Below, in pieces: positions 26,210-34,805 of a stretch of DNA of 64,000 nt. The translations under genes were made by a program, and so were the position numbers. The stretch is from Euryarchaeota archaeon UBA558 (GTDB taxonomy: Archaea; Thermoplasmatota; Poseidoniia; Poseidoniales; Thalassarchaeaceae). The stretch covers positions 1-64,000 of the forward strand of contig DAZE01000016.1 in the NCBI GenBank assembly GCA_002507175.1, given 5' to 3'. Position 1 is the stretch's first letter, and each line of letters opens with the position of its first letter. The notes beneath the pieces are model-generated. The model was given only the letters and a program-made list of their open reading frames with translations. It had not been told where the DNA came from and searched no databases.

Positions 26210-26806
26210 CTAGTGCAGGTCTGGCATATGCATGACCATGTCAGCGAACGTCGAGGCCTCTCCCTGATTGTGCGTGACGAGGATCGCGGGGCACATCCTC
26301 TCCTTCAGTATCCGACGAACGTCCTCTACGAGCCTCATGGAGAGCTCGGCGTCCAGCGCACTGAACGGCTCGTCCAGCAATAGCACGCTTGGTTCCGCCA
26401 GCAAGGCCCTTGCAAGGGCCACACGCTGACCCTCTCCTCCCGAAAGGGTCTCGACGGACCTATCAGCGAATCCCCCCAGCCCGACCTCCTCCAGTGCCGC
26501 TTGGTGGCCTGACTCCGAGGCGAGGGACAGGTTTCCGGACACCGATAGGTGAGGATAGAGGACTGGCTCCTGGAAAATCATGCCGATCCCCCTGTCCTCA
26601 GGTGGCGTTGCGGTCACGTCGGCCCCTTTCAGGAGTATTGACCCCTGATCGAGGTCTTCCAAGCCGCAGATGCACCTCAAAAGGGTGGTCTTGCCGCACC
26701 CCGACGGCCCGAGTATCGCCATTATCTGACCGGGACCCAGGTTGATCGCGAGGTCTTGGAAGAGGGGCTTGTCGAAGCTCTTTGTGAGTCCCTTGCAGGT
26801 CAGCAT
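26210..26806 (-). CDS. ABC transporter ATP-binding protein, thiamine uptake (ThiQ-like)
   Basis: ATPase subunit of 198 residues. Walker A GPSGCGKTT, Q-loop MIFQEPVLYP, signature LSGGEGQRVALARAL, Walker B VLLLDEPFSALD and the switch His in VTHNQGEA are all present. It is shorter than typical (about 230) because the C-terminus stops just after the H-loop. The start overlaps the permease stop by one base. The substrate is assigned from the operon: TPP riboswitch, ThiB-like lipoprotein and two-domain permease upstream. Confidence 0.88.
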   Translation of the reverse strand: MLTCKGLTKSFDKPLFQDLAINLGPGQIMAILGPSGCGKTTLLRCICGLEDLDQGSILLKGADVTATPPEDRGIGMIFQEPVLYPHLSVSGNLSLASESGHQAALEEVGLGGFADRSVETLSGGEGQRVALARALLAEPSVLLLDEPFSALDAELSMRLVEDVRRILKERMCPAILVTHNQGEASTFADMVMHMPDLH

Positions 26807-28476
26807 CAGAACATGCCCCCCTGCCTGTCACTTCTAAATCGCTCTGCGAGTAGGAACAGACCCATCGTGATGAGCATGAGGACGGTGGCGATGGAGTTGG
26901 AGGCTGGCGCGGACAATGGGTCCTTCATCGGCTTGGCCCTCCATGCGTCGATGAGGAGCGGCATGGTGACCCAATCCGAGTTCCGCGCGATGATGAAGGA
27001 GGCGCCAAACTCGCCCAACGACATGGCGATCACGAAGACGGAGGACACCACGAGTGGACCCCTCATCAGGGGCAGCTTGATCTTGAGGAATCTCGCATAC
27101 GCCCCCATGCCCAGCACCATGGCGTTCTCCTCGTATCTCTTTTCGTAAGAGCGCAACGCGGGGAGAATGATTCTCACCACGAAGGGGGTGGTGAGCATCA
27201 CGTGAGCCAACGAGGGCAACGGCCAGAACTGATACAGGGATTGAGGGTTTAGCCTGATGACTCCGATAAGGACCCCGAGTCCCACCATTGCGGCGCTGAG
27301 GGCGAATGGCAACATTGTGGAGATGTCAAGAGCCCGGGAGAGCAGTGGTCTTGTCCTCTCCAGCCGGTGTATGGTCGCGGCCAGGAGGTAGCCGAGGGGG
27401 AGTGCTACCAAGAGTGCGACCAGCGCGTAGCCCAGGCTGTTCGAGATCGCGTTTGACATGGGTGGGAACGAGAACGACCCATGTATGGCGGCCTCCCAAC
27501 CATCCAAGCCCCACCTGAAGGCTGAGTTCCCGATGGTCGGGTCCCTTATCCTGAATGAGCCCACGACCACGGAGGCCAATGGCGAGATTGCGAAGACCAT
27601 CGCCGGGACGAGGACCAACCATGCAGGCCAGCTTGGGCTATCCAGTCGGCGAGGGCTGGAGAGTCGCAATCTCGCCTGCCGATTCCTCTGTATCGCCGAG
27701 GTCAGCCAGAGGCACACGAGCAGGATGGTGAATTGGATCATCGAGGCCCCCATGACTATCTGCGAGCTCGTCTCCATGTAACCAGATATACCCGCCGAGG
27801 ATGAGACCTCAGCCATCATGCTCTCCAGCGTGTCATCGCGTATCGTGATCCACCTCACCAATGCGAAGGACGTGAAGGAGAAGACGAACGTCATGCAGGC
27901 TGCTGCCGCAATCGATGGCATCAGCAAGGGGGCCCACAGGTTCCTTATCCTGGAGAGTCGGCTCCGGCCGTTCGGGAGGAGCCTCAGCTGCTCCTCAAGA
28001 CGTGGGTCCATGGTGGAGAGCAATGGCTCGCAGAATCGGATGTAGAGGGCCATGTTGAACCATGCATGCGATGCAATGAGCGTCCACCACCATGTTGCCT
28101 CATTGGCCCTTATGTTCGCCCCATGGACCCCCACCAGCGTGAGTACCCCCATGGCCGCTATGATGGATGGGATGACGAATGGGAGCGTGAGCACGGCGCG
28201 TATCCAGGGCTCGAACGGCCATCTGTAGCGCCCGAGCACCCATGCGACAGGCAGTGCGACCATTGAGGTGAGGATTGTGGAGCACGCTGCCTGTACGATC
28301 GTGAACTCCAACACCCCAGCAGAGATGTAGTTCTCGGACAGAGATTGGATCCATTCCCTGGGCGTGAAGCCTGTGACCGAGATTATCCTGTGAAGGGCCA
28401 GGGCGACGGGGGCCATCACCAGCGACAGGTACGTCAGGACGGCGATCGATCCGAGTGTTCCCCTCAACCTACCCAC
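26806..28476 (-). CDS. ABC transporter permease, fused two-domain (ThiP-like)
   Basis: Permease of 556 residues with about twelve membrane helices in two homologous halves. Each half carries a binding-protein-dependent transport (EAA-type) loop, in the second half around SYEKRYEENAMVLGMGAYARFLKIKLPLMRG. This duplicated form is typical of ThiP and of Fe(III) permeases. The gene overlaps the lipoprotein gene by 8 bases and the ATPase gene by 1. Thiamine specificity comes from the riboswitch; iron is the main alternative from sequence alone. Confidence 0.87.
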   Translation of the reverse strand: MGRLRGTLGSIAVLTYLSLVMAPVALALHRIISVTGFTPREWIQSLSENYISAGVLEFTIVQAACSTILTSMVALPVAWVLGRYRWPFEPWIRAVLTLPFVIPSIIAAMGVLTLVGVHGANIRANEATWWWTLIASHAWFNMALYIRFCEPLLSTMDPRLEEQLRLLPNGRSRLSRIRNLWAPLLMPSIAAAACMTFVFSFTSFALVRWITIRDDTLESMMAEVSSSAGISGYMETSSQIVMGASMIQFTILLVCLWLTSAIQRNRQARLRLSSPRRLDSPSWPAWLVLVPAMVFAISPLASVVVGSFRIRDPTIGNSAFRWGLDGWEAAIHGSFSFPPMSNAISNSLGYALVALLVALPLGYLLAATIHRLERTRPLLSRALDISTMLPFALSAAMVGLGVLIGVIRLNPQSLYQFWPLPSLAHVMLTTPFVVRIILPALRSYEKRYEENAMVLGMGAYARFLKIKLPLMRGPLVVSSVFVIAMSLGEFGASFIIARNSDWVTMPLLIDAWRAKPMKDPLSAPASNSIATVLMLITMGLFLLAERFRSDRQGGMF

Positions 28477-29629
28477 CCGAGGTCACAGCGGAGTTCCACT
28501 GATCCAGCCAGGCCTCCATGTGGTCGTCGATGTCCTCCATGGGGATGGAGGCGGGGGCAGCGGGTATCTGGGAGTTGGACCTATACCCGTCTTCCTCGGG
28601 GAGGTCCAGCCCATCGAGCACGGAGTACATCAGATTCTCGTACGGCATCATTGAGTTGACCTCGGGCGATATGAGGTACTCGATGAATTTCTTGGCATAA
28701 AGCGCGTTACCGCCACTCACAGCCGAAGCATACTCCACTTGGAAGAGTGATGTCTTCGGGATGTCCAGAGTGGCAGACTTCGTCCAGTTTCCGTTGTAGT
28801 ATGACTCCACCCCCGGGGAGTGGCAGTAGGAAACGGTGATGTGGGCGTCGCCGATGTAGCCCTCCGTCCACTCCCCATAGCCGCCGGTGTAATGCGTCTC
28901 GTAAGCCTCCGTCCAACCAGATGTAATCACGACGTCGTTCGCCACCATGTCGGACCACCAATTACTGAATTGTAGGCCCTCATCCGACTGCCAGTCGAAG
29001 TAGTCAAGGGAAGCGAGCATGAAGCCTCTTCCTGGACTGCTCGACACAGGCGAGGGCAGGGCGACCTTCCCGCGCCACTCGGGCTCAGTTAAGTCCTCGA
29101 GGGACGTCGGCACCGAGAGGTTTTCTCCATCGACAGCTTCGGTGTCGTAATTCAAGCAGATATAGCCCATGTCATATGGCACTGCAAGTGGCCCGTCGTA
29201 CGGCTCGAGGGGGTCCATGGAGCTGCGGCCCGGGAAGGATCCCGGGGCGGACATGCCGGATTTGTCCAGATCCAACTCCTCCAGCAAGTCAAACTCGATG
29301 GCCGTTTGGAGGTACGTGTTGTCGAGGCCGATCGCCAAGTCTACGTTGGTGTTACCCCTGTTCTGTATTAGGTAGTCCAAGATCGAGCCAGCATCGTCTA
29401 GTTTCAGCATGGTCACGTTCAGCCCCGAGGACTCCTCGAACCCCGAGATCATGTCCTCGCTCAGAGCCAAGACATCGTAGGTCACGATCACGAGTTCGCC
29501 GTCCATGGGGTCCTCTGATGACGCTTCATCGAGCATCACGCAGCCCGATAATGGGGCCGTCACTAGAAGTGTCGCGATCAATATTAGATTAGGCTTAGTC
29601 AGTGTTTTGTGTTTGTTTCTTGTGGCCAT
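28469..29629 (-). CDS. Thiamine-binding lipoprotein of ABC transporter (ThiB/TbpA-like)
   Basis: Extracellular solute-binding protein of 386 residues. A hydrophobic leader ends in a lipobox, APLSGC, with Cys30 as anchor. The mature part follows the TbpA family pattern: LVIVTYDVLALSEDMISGFEE at the N-terminus, DLAIGLDNTYL, AVPYDMGYICLNYD, LPSPVSSSPGRGFML and the FIEYLISPEVN tail. The ATG at 29629 is chosen because an earlier in-frame start lies inside the riboswitch. Only 6 bases separate the riboswitch from the start codon, so control at translation initiation is likely. First gene of the thiamine uptake operon. Confidence 0.92.
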   Translation of the reverse strand: MATRNKHKTLTKPNLILIATLLVTAPLSGCVMLDEASSEDPMDGELVIVTYDVLALSEDMISGFEESSGLNVTMLKLDDAGSILDYLIQNRGNTNVDLAIGLDNTYLQTAIEFDLLEELDLDKSGMSAPGSFPGRSSMDPLEPYDGPLAVPYDMGYICLNYDTEAVDGENLSVPTSLEDLTEPEWRGKVALPSPVSSSPGRGFMLASLDYFDWQSDEGLQFSNWWSDMVANDVVITSGWTEAYETHYTGGYGEWTEGYIGDAHITVSYCHSPGVESYYNGNWTKSATLDIPKTSLFQVEYASAVSGGNALYAKKFIEYLISPEVNSMMPYENLMYSVLDGLDLPEEDGYRSNSQIPAAPASIPMEDIDDHMEAWLDQWNSAVTSGG

Positions 29630-29635
29630 GTATTC

Positions 29636-29718
29636 TCCCTCCGCTGGCATTACCCAGATCAGGTCAAAGGGTCGTCGCCTCTCGGCGACCTCTCAGCTCT
29701 AGGCTCCCCTACGGAGGA
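29636..29718 (-). promoter_or_regulatory. TPP (thi-box) riboswitch upstream of the thiamine ABC operon
   Basis: On the minus strand the conserved THI-box elements occur in order. They are a 7-base P1 5' strand TCCTCCG, then GGGGAGCC, CTGAGAGG, a P3 hairpin GTCGCC-GAGA-GGCGAC with a GNRA loop, ACCCTTTGACCTGATC, TGGGTAATGCCAGCG, and the P1 3' strand CGGAGGGA. The P1 3' strand contains GGAGG about 9 bases before the ATG of the thiamine-binding lipoprotein gene, so ligand-stabilised P1 would hide the ribosome binding site. Motif content makes the call very strong; the translational mechanism is inferred. Confidence 0.95.
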
Positions 29719-29775
29719 TGCTCGACTAGGTGCATTTTGAACATTTTGAGGGATTCGATTCGAATTCAGTCCCTG

Positions 29776-30063
29776 TCAGGACCATTCGTCCGGGTCGTCC
29801 TTGCGCGCCTTCTTCCATTCCTTGTAGTGTTGCTTGCAGACCGATAGCCTCCTTGAGTCCGAGGAGAGTAGGTCCTCTCCCCAAACGTCGACGGCGCGAT
29901 CGTAGGCGATCCGTCTACCGCCCATGGTCTTGTCGGCCCAGTTCTTGCAGCCTCTGATCTCGCATCGCACCACTCCCGACTTCTCCTTCCCGCTGTCGCT
30001 GTCCTTTGGTTTCCCTGCTTGGGCGGCATCCTTCAATTTCTTTGCACGTGACTTGAATCCCAT
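29776..30063 (-). CDS. Small basic protein with putative zinc-binding cysteines, unknown
   Basis: Protein of 95 residues. The N-terminus is lysine-rich (FKSRAKKLKDAAQ, SGKEKSG). Cysteines in VRCEIRGCKNWADK and SVCKQHYKEWKKA could bind one zinc (C-x4-C ... C-x2-H). I recognise no named family. It follows purA after 21 bases on the same strand, so it may be in that operon. Conserved-looking aromatic and charged residues and the operon position support a real gene. Confidence 0.6.
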   Translation of the reverse strand: MGFKSRAKKLKDAAQAGKPKDSDSGKEKSGVVRCEIRGCKNWADKTMGGRRIAYDRAVDVWGEDLLSSDSRRLSVCKQHYKEWKKARKDDPDEWS

Positions 30064-30084
30064 TTCCTTTCACCCGATACTATC

Positions 30085-31431
30085 TCAAAAGTTGGCCATC
30101 TCAAACTCGAGGTCGAAGATCCCGCCAGGCCTGCTGAGGGTCGCCCTTCTGTCAGCGCCGATCCCAATGCACTCCACGGGTATGCCTGACAGTTCCTCTA
30201 TCCGCTTGACGAATGACGCGGCCGTTGCCGGTAGTGAGTCGATCCATTTTTTCTCATCGTTCGACTTCTGAGCCATGTCCAGCCACTCCTCCTCGGAGAT
30301 GCTCTTGAATCCCTCGTGCGTCTCGTATACGGGCATGCACCTCGCTACGTCCTCGGCTCTCGCCGGGAGGATAGTCATTGGCCTTCCATCCATTTCGTAG
30401 CCTATGCAGATCTTGATTTCCTCGAGGCCCGCCAGAACGTCGAGCTTGGTCAGGACCAAGCCAGTGAACCCGTTCACCCTCTGGGCCTCCATCAATGCCG
30501 GGATGTCCAGCCATCCGGTCCTCCTGGGCCTTCCAGTGGTCGTTCCGAACTCGTGTCCGATGGTAGCCATGTGGCTCCCTGAGGGATCGGAGGATGGAAT
30601 CTCGGTTGGGAAAGGGCCGTTGCCCACCCTGGTGGTGTATGCCTTGGTGACGCCGAGGCAGGCATCGATGTGACCGGGGTGTATGCCGGCACCGTGGCTG
30701 GCATTAGCCCTCGATGTCACGGAAGACGTCACGAATGGGTAGGTCCCTTGATCGATGTCGAGCATGGCGCCCTGAGCCCCCTCAAGGAGGACGTTCTCAC
30801 CGTTCCTCAGCGCTATGTCCAGCATGGGGCCGGTGGGTGCGATGGATTTCGAGAACCTATCGAGGATCCACCTCAGGTCGCCCTCCAGGTTTGCGACGGT
30901 GATCTCCTCGCTCATCCCAACCGAGAGTAGCTGGGAGGTCATTCGCTTCGAGATCTCCAACATCGCTCCCGGGTTCCCGAGTATGCCCTCAATGTCAGCG
31001 AAGCGGATTCCGACCCGCTCGATCCTGTCCCTATAGGCTGGGCCGATCCCCCTTCCAGTGGTGCCGACGACCTTGTCTGTGGAGTCGTACATTCGATGGA
31101 AGGGGAGGATGACAGATGCACGTTCGGAGATGAAGAGTCGCGACTCCTCGGGACGCTCTCCCGTCAGTTCCCTCCAGGAGTCCAGTTCCCTCTCTAGTAC
31201 CCACGGATCTATAACCATGCCGTCACCGAGGACCAGGTTGCAGTGTGGCGTTGGCAGACCTGATGGAATTTGGTGTAGCTTCAGGGTGGTGTCTCCGATG
31301 ACGATTGTGTGGCCTGCATTGTTGCCCCCCTGGAATCGTACGGTCCAGCCAAACCTCGGTGCCAGTTGGTCTATCGCCTTCCCCTTTCCTTCGTCGCCCC
31401 ATTGGGCACCAAGTACAACGGTAGCAGGCAC
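30085..31431 (-). CDS. purA: Adenylosuccinate synthetase
   Basis: GTP-dependent ligase converting IMP and aspartate to adenylosuccinate, the first step from IMP to AMP. The start VVLGAQWGDEGKGKAID contains the GTP-binding loop and catalytic Asp; NNAGHTIV, GTTGRGIGPAY, LLEGAQGAMLDIDQGTYPFVT and TTGRPRRTGWLD are signature segments. GTG start, 448 residues, normal. It is divergent from eL40; both promoters must lie in the 114 bases between. Confidence 0.96.
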   Translation of the reverse strand: MPATVVLGAQWGDEGKGKAIDQLAPRFGWTVRFQGGNNAGHTIVIGDTTLKLHQIPSGLPTPHCNLVLGDGMVIDPWVLERELDSWRELTGERPEESRLFISERASVILPFHRMYDSTDKVVGTTGRGIGPAYRDRIERVGIRFADIEGILGNPGAMLEISKRMTSQLLSVGMSEEITVANLEGDLRWILDRFSKSIAPTGPMLDIALRNGENVLLEGAQGAMLDIDQGTYPFVTSSVTSRANASHGAGIHPGHIDACLGVTKAYTTRVGNGPFPTEIPSSDPSGSHMATIGHEFGTTTGRPRRTGWLDIPALMEAQRVNGFTGLVLTKLDVLAGLEEIKICIGYEMDGRPMTILPARAEDVARCMPVYETHEGFKSISEEEWLDMAQKSNDEKKWIDSLPATAASFVKRIEELSGIPVECIGIGADRRATLSRPGGIFDLEFEMANF

Positions 31432-31545
31432 CGTATCGAACTGTTCGGCACTTGGTGTATGAACCTATAGGTCGCACAAGGGACTGGTTGAGGGAGGGCC
31501 CTGTTTGGGAATGGGTTATGAAGGGGAGGTAGGTGGGACGGCCTG

Positions 31546-31701
31546 ATGGCACAGCGCTTCCCCGTGGCTGAAAAGAGACTTCTGAGGAAGTTGGTATGTA
31601 TGCGTTGTTCCGCTACTCACCGAGGCTACAGAGTCAAGGTTTGCAGAAAATGCGGTTACACCGGACTCAGACAAAAGGCCATGGAGAGAAGGGCGAGCTG
31701 A
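31546..31701 (+). CDS. rpl40e: 50S ribosomal protein eL40
   Basis: Zinc-finger ribosomal protein of 51 residues. The family start FPVAEKRLL is followed by zinc ligands C18, C21 (CMRC) and C33, C36 (CRKCGYTGLRQK), all intact. A GGAGGT purine run lies about 16 bases upstream of the ATG. A TTG start for the LysE-type exporter begins 1 base after its stop, so the two are likely one transcript. Confidence 0.92.
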   Translation: MAQRFPVAEKRLLRKLVCMRCSATHRGYRVKVCRKCGYTGLRQKAMERRAS

Positions 31702-31702
31702 G

Positions 31703-32311
31703 TTGACTCTCACAAACGGCATCACTGGATTCGCACTTTCCTTCTCGCTGATCCTCGCCATTGGAGCGCAGAATGCATTCGTCCTGAGGCAGGGCCTGAG
31801 GAAGGAGCACGTGTTTCTGGTATGCTCCGTCTGTGCCGTATCTGACGCCGTCCTGATTCTATTCGGCGTTTTCGTCGTCGGGGATACGGTGATTCAAACC
31901 GGCTTCGATGGTATCCTGAAGGTATCCGCTGTTTTGTTCCTGGTCGGATATGCGGGTTTGAGATTCAGATCCTCCTTGGTAGGCAACCAGGGATTGAGCA
32001 CAGAGTCAGATGGCGATCCTAGGTCGATCGGGAAGACCACAGCTCTGACGCTCGGTTTTACTTGGTTGAACCCACACGTGTACCTGGACACTGTCCTCTT
32101 GATCGGGGGAGGAGCGGTGGGGTTGGGTGGGCTCGGCAGGGTTTACTTTGCAGTAGGGGCGATTGCTGCATCATTCGTGTTTTTCTTCTCCCTCGGCTAC
32201 GGGGCAAGGAGCGTTTCTAGCTTGGTGGCCCGACCTTCCGCATGGAGAATCATAGATTTCGGGATAGGGGCGACTATGCTCCTTGTCGCGGCTGGAGTCT
32301 GGGTCGGATAG
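31703..32311 (+). CDS. LysE/ArgO-family amino acid exporter
   Basis: Membrane protein of 202 residues with six predicted helices. The LysE family start GITGFALSFSLILAIGAQNAFVLRQGL and the later LGFTWLNPHVYLDTVLLIGG match ArgO/LysE arginine-lysine exporters closely. TTG start, immediately after eL40. It ends directly against the stop of the convergent UPF0147 gene. Export of basic amino acids is the family role; the exact substrate is inferred. Confidence 0.9.
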   Translation: MTLTNGITGFALSFSLILAIGAQNAFVLRQGLRKEHVFLVCSVCAVSDAVLILFGVFVVGDTVIQTGFDGILKVSAVLFLVGYAGLRFRSSLVGNQGLSTESDGDPRSIGKTTALTLGFTWLNPHVYLDTVLLIGGGAVGLGGLGRVYFAVGAIAASFVFFFSLGYGARSVSSLVARPSAWRIIDFGIGATMLLVAAGVWVG

Positions 32312-32587
32312 TCACGATTTCCTGACGCCGTTCAATAGGGTCTCGAGTGCGGTCTGTATCTGGAGGCAAAGTGGGCCGTAGTGAATCGGCAGGTTGGCAT
32401 CGTTGAACACCTCATCCAACATCGAGGCCGTCATCCCAAGCCTGACGTCCATGTCCTTGTCCTCATTGAGCAGCCACTTGTCGACTGCCTCCTTCACTGA
32501 GTTCCTGATGTTCCTCGGGACTTGGCTGTCCTCCAGTTGCCCAAGTACCGTTGCTATTTGTTGGATCTGGGCTTGTATGTCGGTCAT
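32312..32587 (-). CDS. UPF0147 family protein
   Basis: Helical protein of 91 residues. The segment SQVPRNIRNSVKEAVDKWL followed by MLDEVFNDANLPIHYGPLCLQ fits the archaeal UPF0147 pattern (VPRNVR...LDE...DPNMP.H). Function is unknown in the family. ATG at 32587 is preceded by a GGTGGAG ribosome site; GTG 9 bases earlier is an alternative. Confidence 0.8.
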   Translation of the reverse strand: MTDIQAQIQQIATVLGQLEDSQVPRNIRNSVKEAVDKWLLNEDKDMDVRLGMTASMLDEVFNDANLPIHYGPLCLQIQTALETLLNGVRKS

Positions 32588-32642
32588 CCACTCCACCTAC
32601 GGCCCGGCCAAGGGAACCTTCGGCTTAATCTCATCCCTTGCT

Positions 32643-33434
32643 TCAGTCTGAGGACCATGCCGCCCAAGGCATGTTGGTGTTGGCATGTGCGTAGGTCTCT
32701 CCATGCTGGTTGATTCCAATAAGGCCGACATCCGTTTTTTCGTCGAATCTCTCTGAAACCACCTCCTCAAACGCCTCGGGCATCGATGCCCCCATCTGCA
32801 ATATCTGGACATGAACCCTGAAGCAGAGCATTTCCCTTGTTATGGCCTCGCCTATCCCGGTCGCGGCTATCCCCATGCCGGACTCGGCCCAGAAACCACA
32901 TCCAGGCAATGGAACATCGCCGACGCGCCCTGGTGGTCGGTCGCTGCATCCGCCAGTACTTGTTGCCACAGCGATCCTGCCTTGCATATCCAGGGCTATT
33001 GCACCGACCGTATCACTCGATTTCTTTTCCCTCGACTGTCGGGGGGTCACCTTAGATCTTGGGAAGCCCCTTTCATCTGCCCAATCACGGGCGCCGACTC
33101 CAGCGAGGCCATTCACCTCCTCGTCTATCAGCGCTGCAGCCACCCTGACTGGATTTGGGGTCTCTGGCATCGAGGCGACAAACCCCATCCTACCATCCCC
33201 GGTCTGGACGGATGCGTCCACAAGGACAGATCCATCGACTCGGGTCACGCTTCCTGTGCCGGCATTGAATGAGGGGTCATCCTCAAGGGCTGCGCAAACC
33301 ATCACTGCCACCTCCAAAGCAGAGGCTCCTTGAGTGAGTTTGGACCCCCCGACATCGACTGCTGATTGAATGTTGGTTGCCTTCTTGGGATCCGCACCTG
33401 CGCCCCCGTGTGCAATTACCGCCATCCTAGTCAT
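32643..33434 (-). CDS. Isoaspartyl peptidase / L-asparaginase (Ntn-hydrolase family T2)
   Basis: Plant-type asparaginase, 263 residues, self-cleaving to expose an N-terminal Thr. The start MAVIAHGGAG, the segment FNAGTGSV, the cleavage and nucleophile site SSDTVGAIALD, then TSTGGCSDRPPGRVGDVPLPGCG are diagnostic. It hydrolyses isoaspartyl dipeptides and asparagine. The ATG at 33434 overlaps the MFS stop by 8 bases; a further-upstream start is less likely. This is distinct from the asparaginase II-like enzyme at 47272. Confidence 0.92.
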   Translation of the reverse strand: MTRMAVIAHGGAGADPKKATNIQSAVDVGGSKLTQGASALEVAVMVCAALEDDPSFNAGTGSVTRVDGSVLVDASVQTGDGRMGFVASMPETPNPVRVAAALIDEEVNGLAGVGARDWADERGFPRSKVTPRQSREKKSSDTVGAIALDMQGRIAVATSTGGCSDRPPGRVGDVPLPGCGFWAESGMGIAATGIGEAITREMLCFRVHVQILQMGASMPEAFEEVVSERFDEKTDVGLIGINQHGETYAHANTNMPWAAWSSD

Positions 33435-34758
33435 GGTGCTGCCCCTCCTTCTCACCATCCGAGTTTGATGGGTAATTTAATGCGAGCGCAAAGATGGCTA
33501 CCAGACCGGCTACTCTGAACACCGTGTGGTATGTCCATAGACCAAAGCCATCAACAGTCTCTGACCAAATCAGGGCTGCGAGAACCGGACCTATAATTCG
33601 AAAGAGGCCCCCAAACCCCTCCTGTACCCCCATGACACCCCCTAGATCGAGGCCATGAACCCTCGATTCATGGGTCAACAAGGTGGATTGAGATGGTTGG
33701 AATAGGCCATTTCCAGCCGCTATGAGTGTCATCACGACCAGGATGATCAACGGCGTGGGGCTGGGGTACGGTATCGAGCCGAGCCCGAGGGCCGTGAGAG
33801 CGATTCCGACCAACATCAATGACGCGACTTCGAATTTCTCGGATAGTTTCCTGATCAGGCCACCTTGAACGATGACGCCCACCAAACCCACGTAGGCGAA
33901 TATGTAGCCATTTGTCCGCTCGTCGTATCCCAGCCCTCCGTCCACGATTGGCATCGCAGTATACAGGATGAAAGTAGCATGCATCATGGTGAAAGCCAGG
34001 ATAAAAACGGAGTTGGTGTATATGAGCTTCCTTATCGACGGCGGCATGGTGGTTATTGATGATAGGTTGGAGAGCTGTTTCCAGAAGTTCTTGAGATCCC
34101 TTTTCTCCCCCTCCCTCGCCTCCGGCGATAGGCTCTCAGGGAGTAGCCATATCGCAAGGATCATAGAAGAGAGCGACAACAGCGCAGCGAATAGGCATGG
34201 CAAGAAGTATGGGTGATCGGACCACCACTGTGTATCGAAGGGGCCTCCGAAGCTCGTTGCAGGGTCTGTGAGGATGCCTCCGATCATGGGGCCGACCATG
34301 AAGCCCAGCCCGAACGAAGCTCCGATCATGCCCATTCGACCCGGCAGCTCTGCCCTCGTACTGATGTCTCCGATGTAAGCCTTGGCGACGGCAATATTTC
34401 CATTCCCAGCACCTGCTAGGAATCTAGCTATTAGGGCCATCCAGAGGGACGTGGCCAGCCCGAATGCGACTAGGAAAACCGTGTTCGATACCAGCCCCAA
34501 GATAAGAACTGGCCGTCGGCCATAGGCGTCAGAGATAGCTCCGAGGAATGGAGTGAGAAGAAATTGGCCGAGTGTGTAGGATGCGAGTACTATTCCCACC
34601 CATCGGTCTCTTGCCCCCACATCGGTGAACCCATCCCCTGCCGCTAGATCCTGGATGAAATACGTGAGGAATGGTATGACCAATGTGAAACCGATCATGT
34701 CGATCAGAACCACCATGAACAAAACTGTCAATGGGGCTCTGCTCCGGTGCTCGGACAT
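33427..34758 (-). CDS. MFS transporter, drug:H+ antiporter-1 type (TetA-like)
   Basis: Twelve-helix transporter of 443 residues. The N-terminus LTVLFMVVLIDMIGFTLVIP and the loop GAISDAYGRRPVLILGL (the MFS GxLaDrxGRkxvl motif) place it in the DHA1/TetA-like group. The second-half HESRVHGLDLGGVMG is also typical. Substrate unknown. It overlaps the asparaginase gene by 8 bases, so the pair is probably one operon. Confidence 0.88.
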   Translation of the reverse strand: MSEHRSRAPLTVLFMVVLIDMIGFTLVIPFLTYFIQDLAAGDGFTDVGARDRWVGIVLASYTLGQFLLTPFLGAISDAYGRRPVLILGLVSNTVFLVAFGLATSLWMALIARFLAGAGNGNIAVAKAYIGDISTRAELPGRMGMIGASFGLGFMVGPMIGGILTDPATSFGGPFDTQWWSDHPYFLPCLFAALLSLSSMILAIWLLPESLSPEAREGEKRDLKNFWKQLSNLSSITTMPPSIRKLIYTNSVFILAFTMMHATFILYTAMPIVDGGLGYDERTNGYIFAYVGLVGVIVQGGLIRKLSEKFEVASLMLVGIALTALGLGSIPYPSPTPLIILVVMTLIAAGNGLFQPSQSTLLTHESRVHGLDLGGVMGVQEGFGGLFRIIGPVLAALIWSETVDGFGLWTYHTVFRVAGLVAIFALALNYPSNSDGEKEGQHHD

Positions 34759-34805
34759 ATATGGTCGAAGAAAGCGAGGGGGTCTTCAATGTGATTGTGG
34801 AGGGT

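Noticed and set aside
29630..29650. An earlier in-frame start for the thiamine-binding lipoprotein
   Set aside because: It lies within the P1 3' strand and the conserved end of the TPP riboswitch; the ATG at 29629 gives a proper lipoprotein leader.
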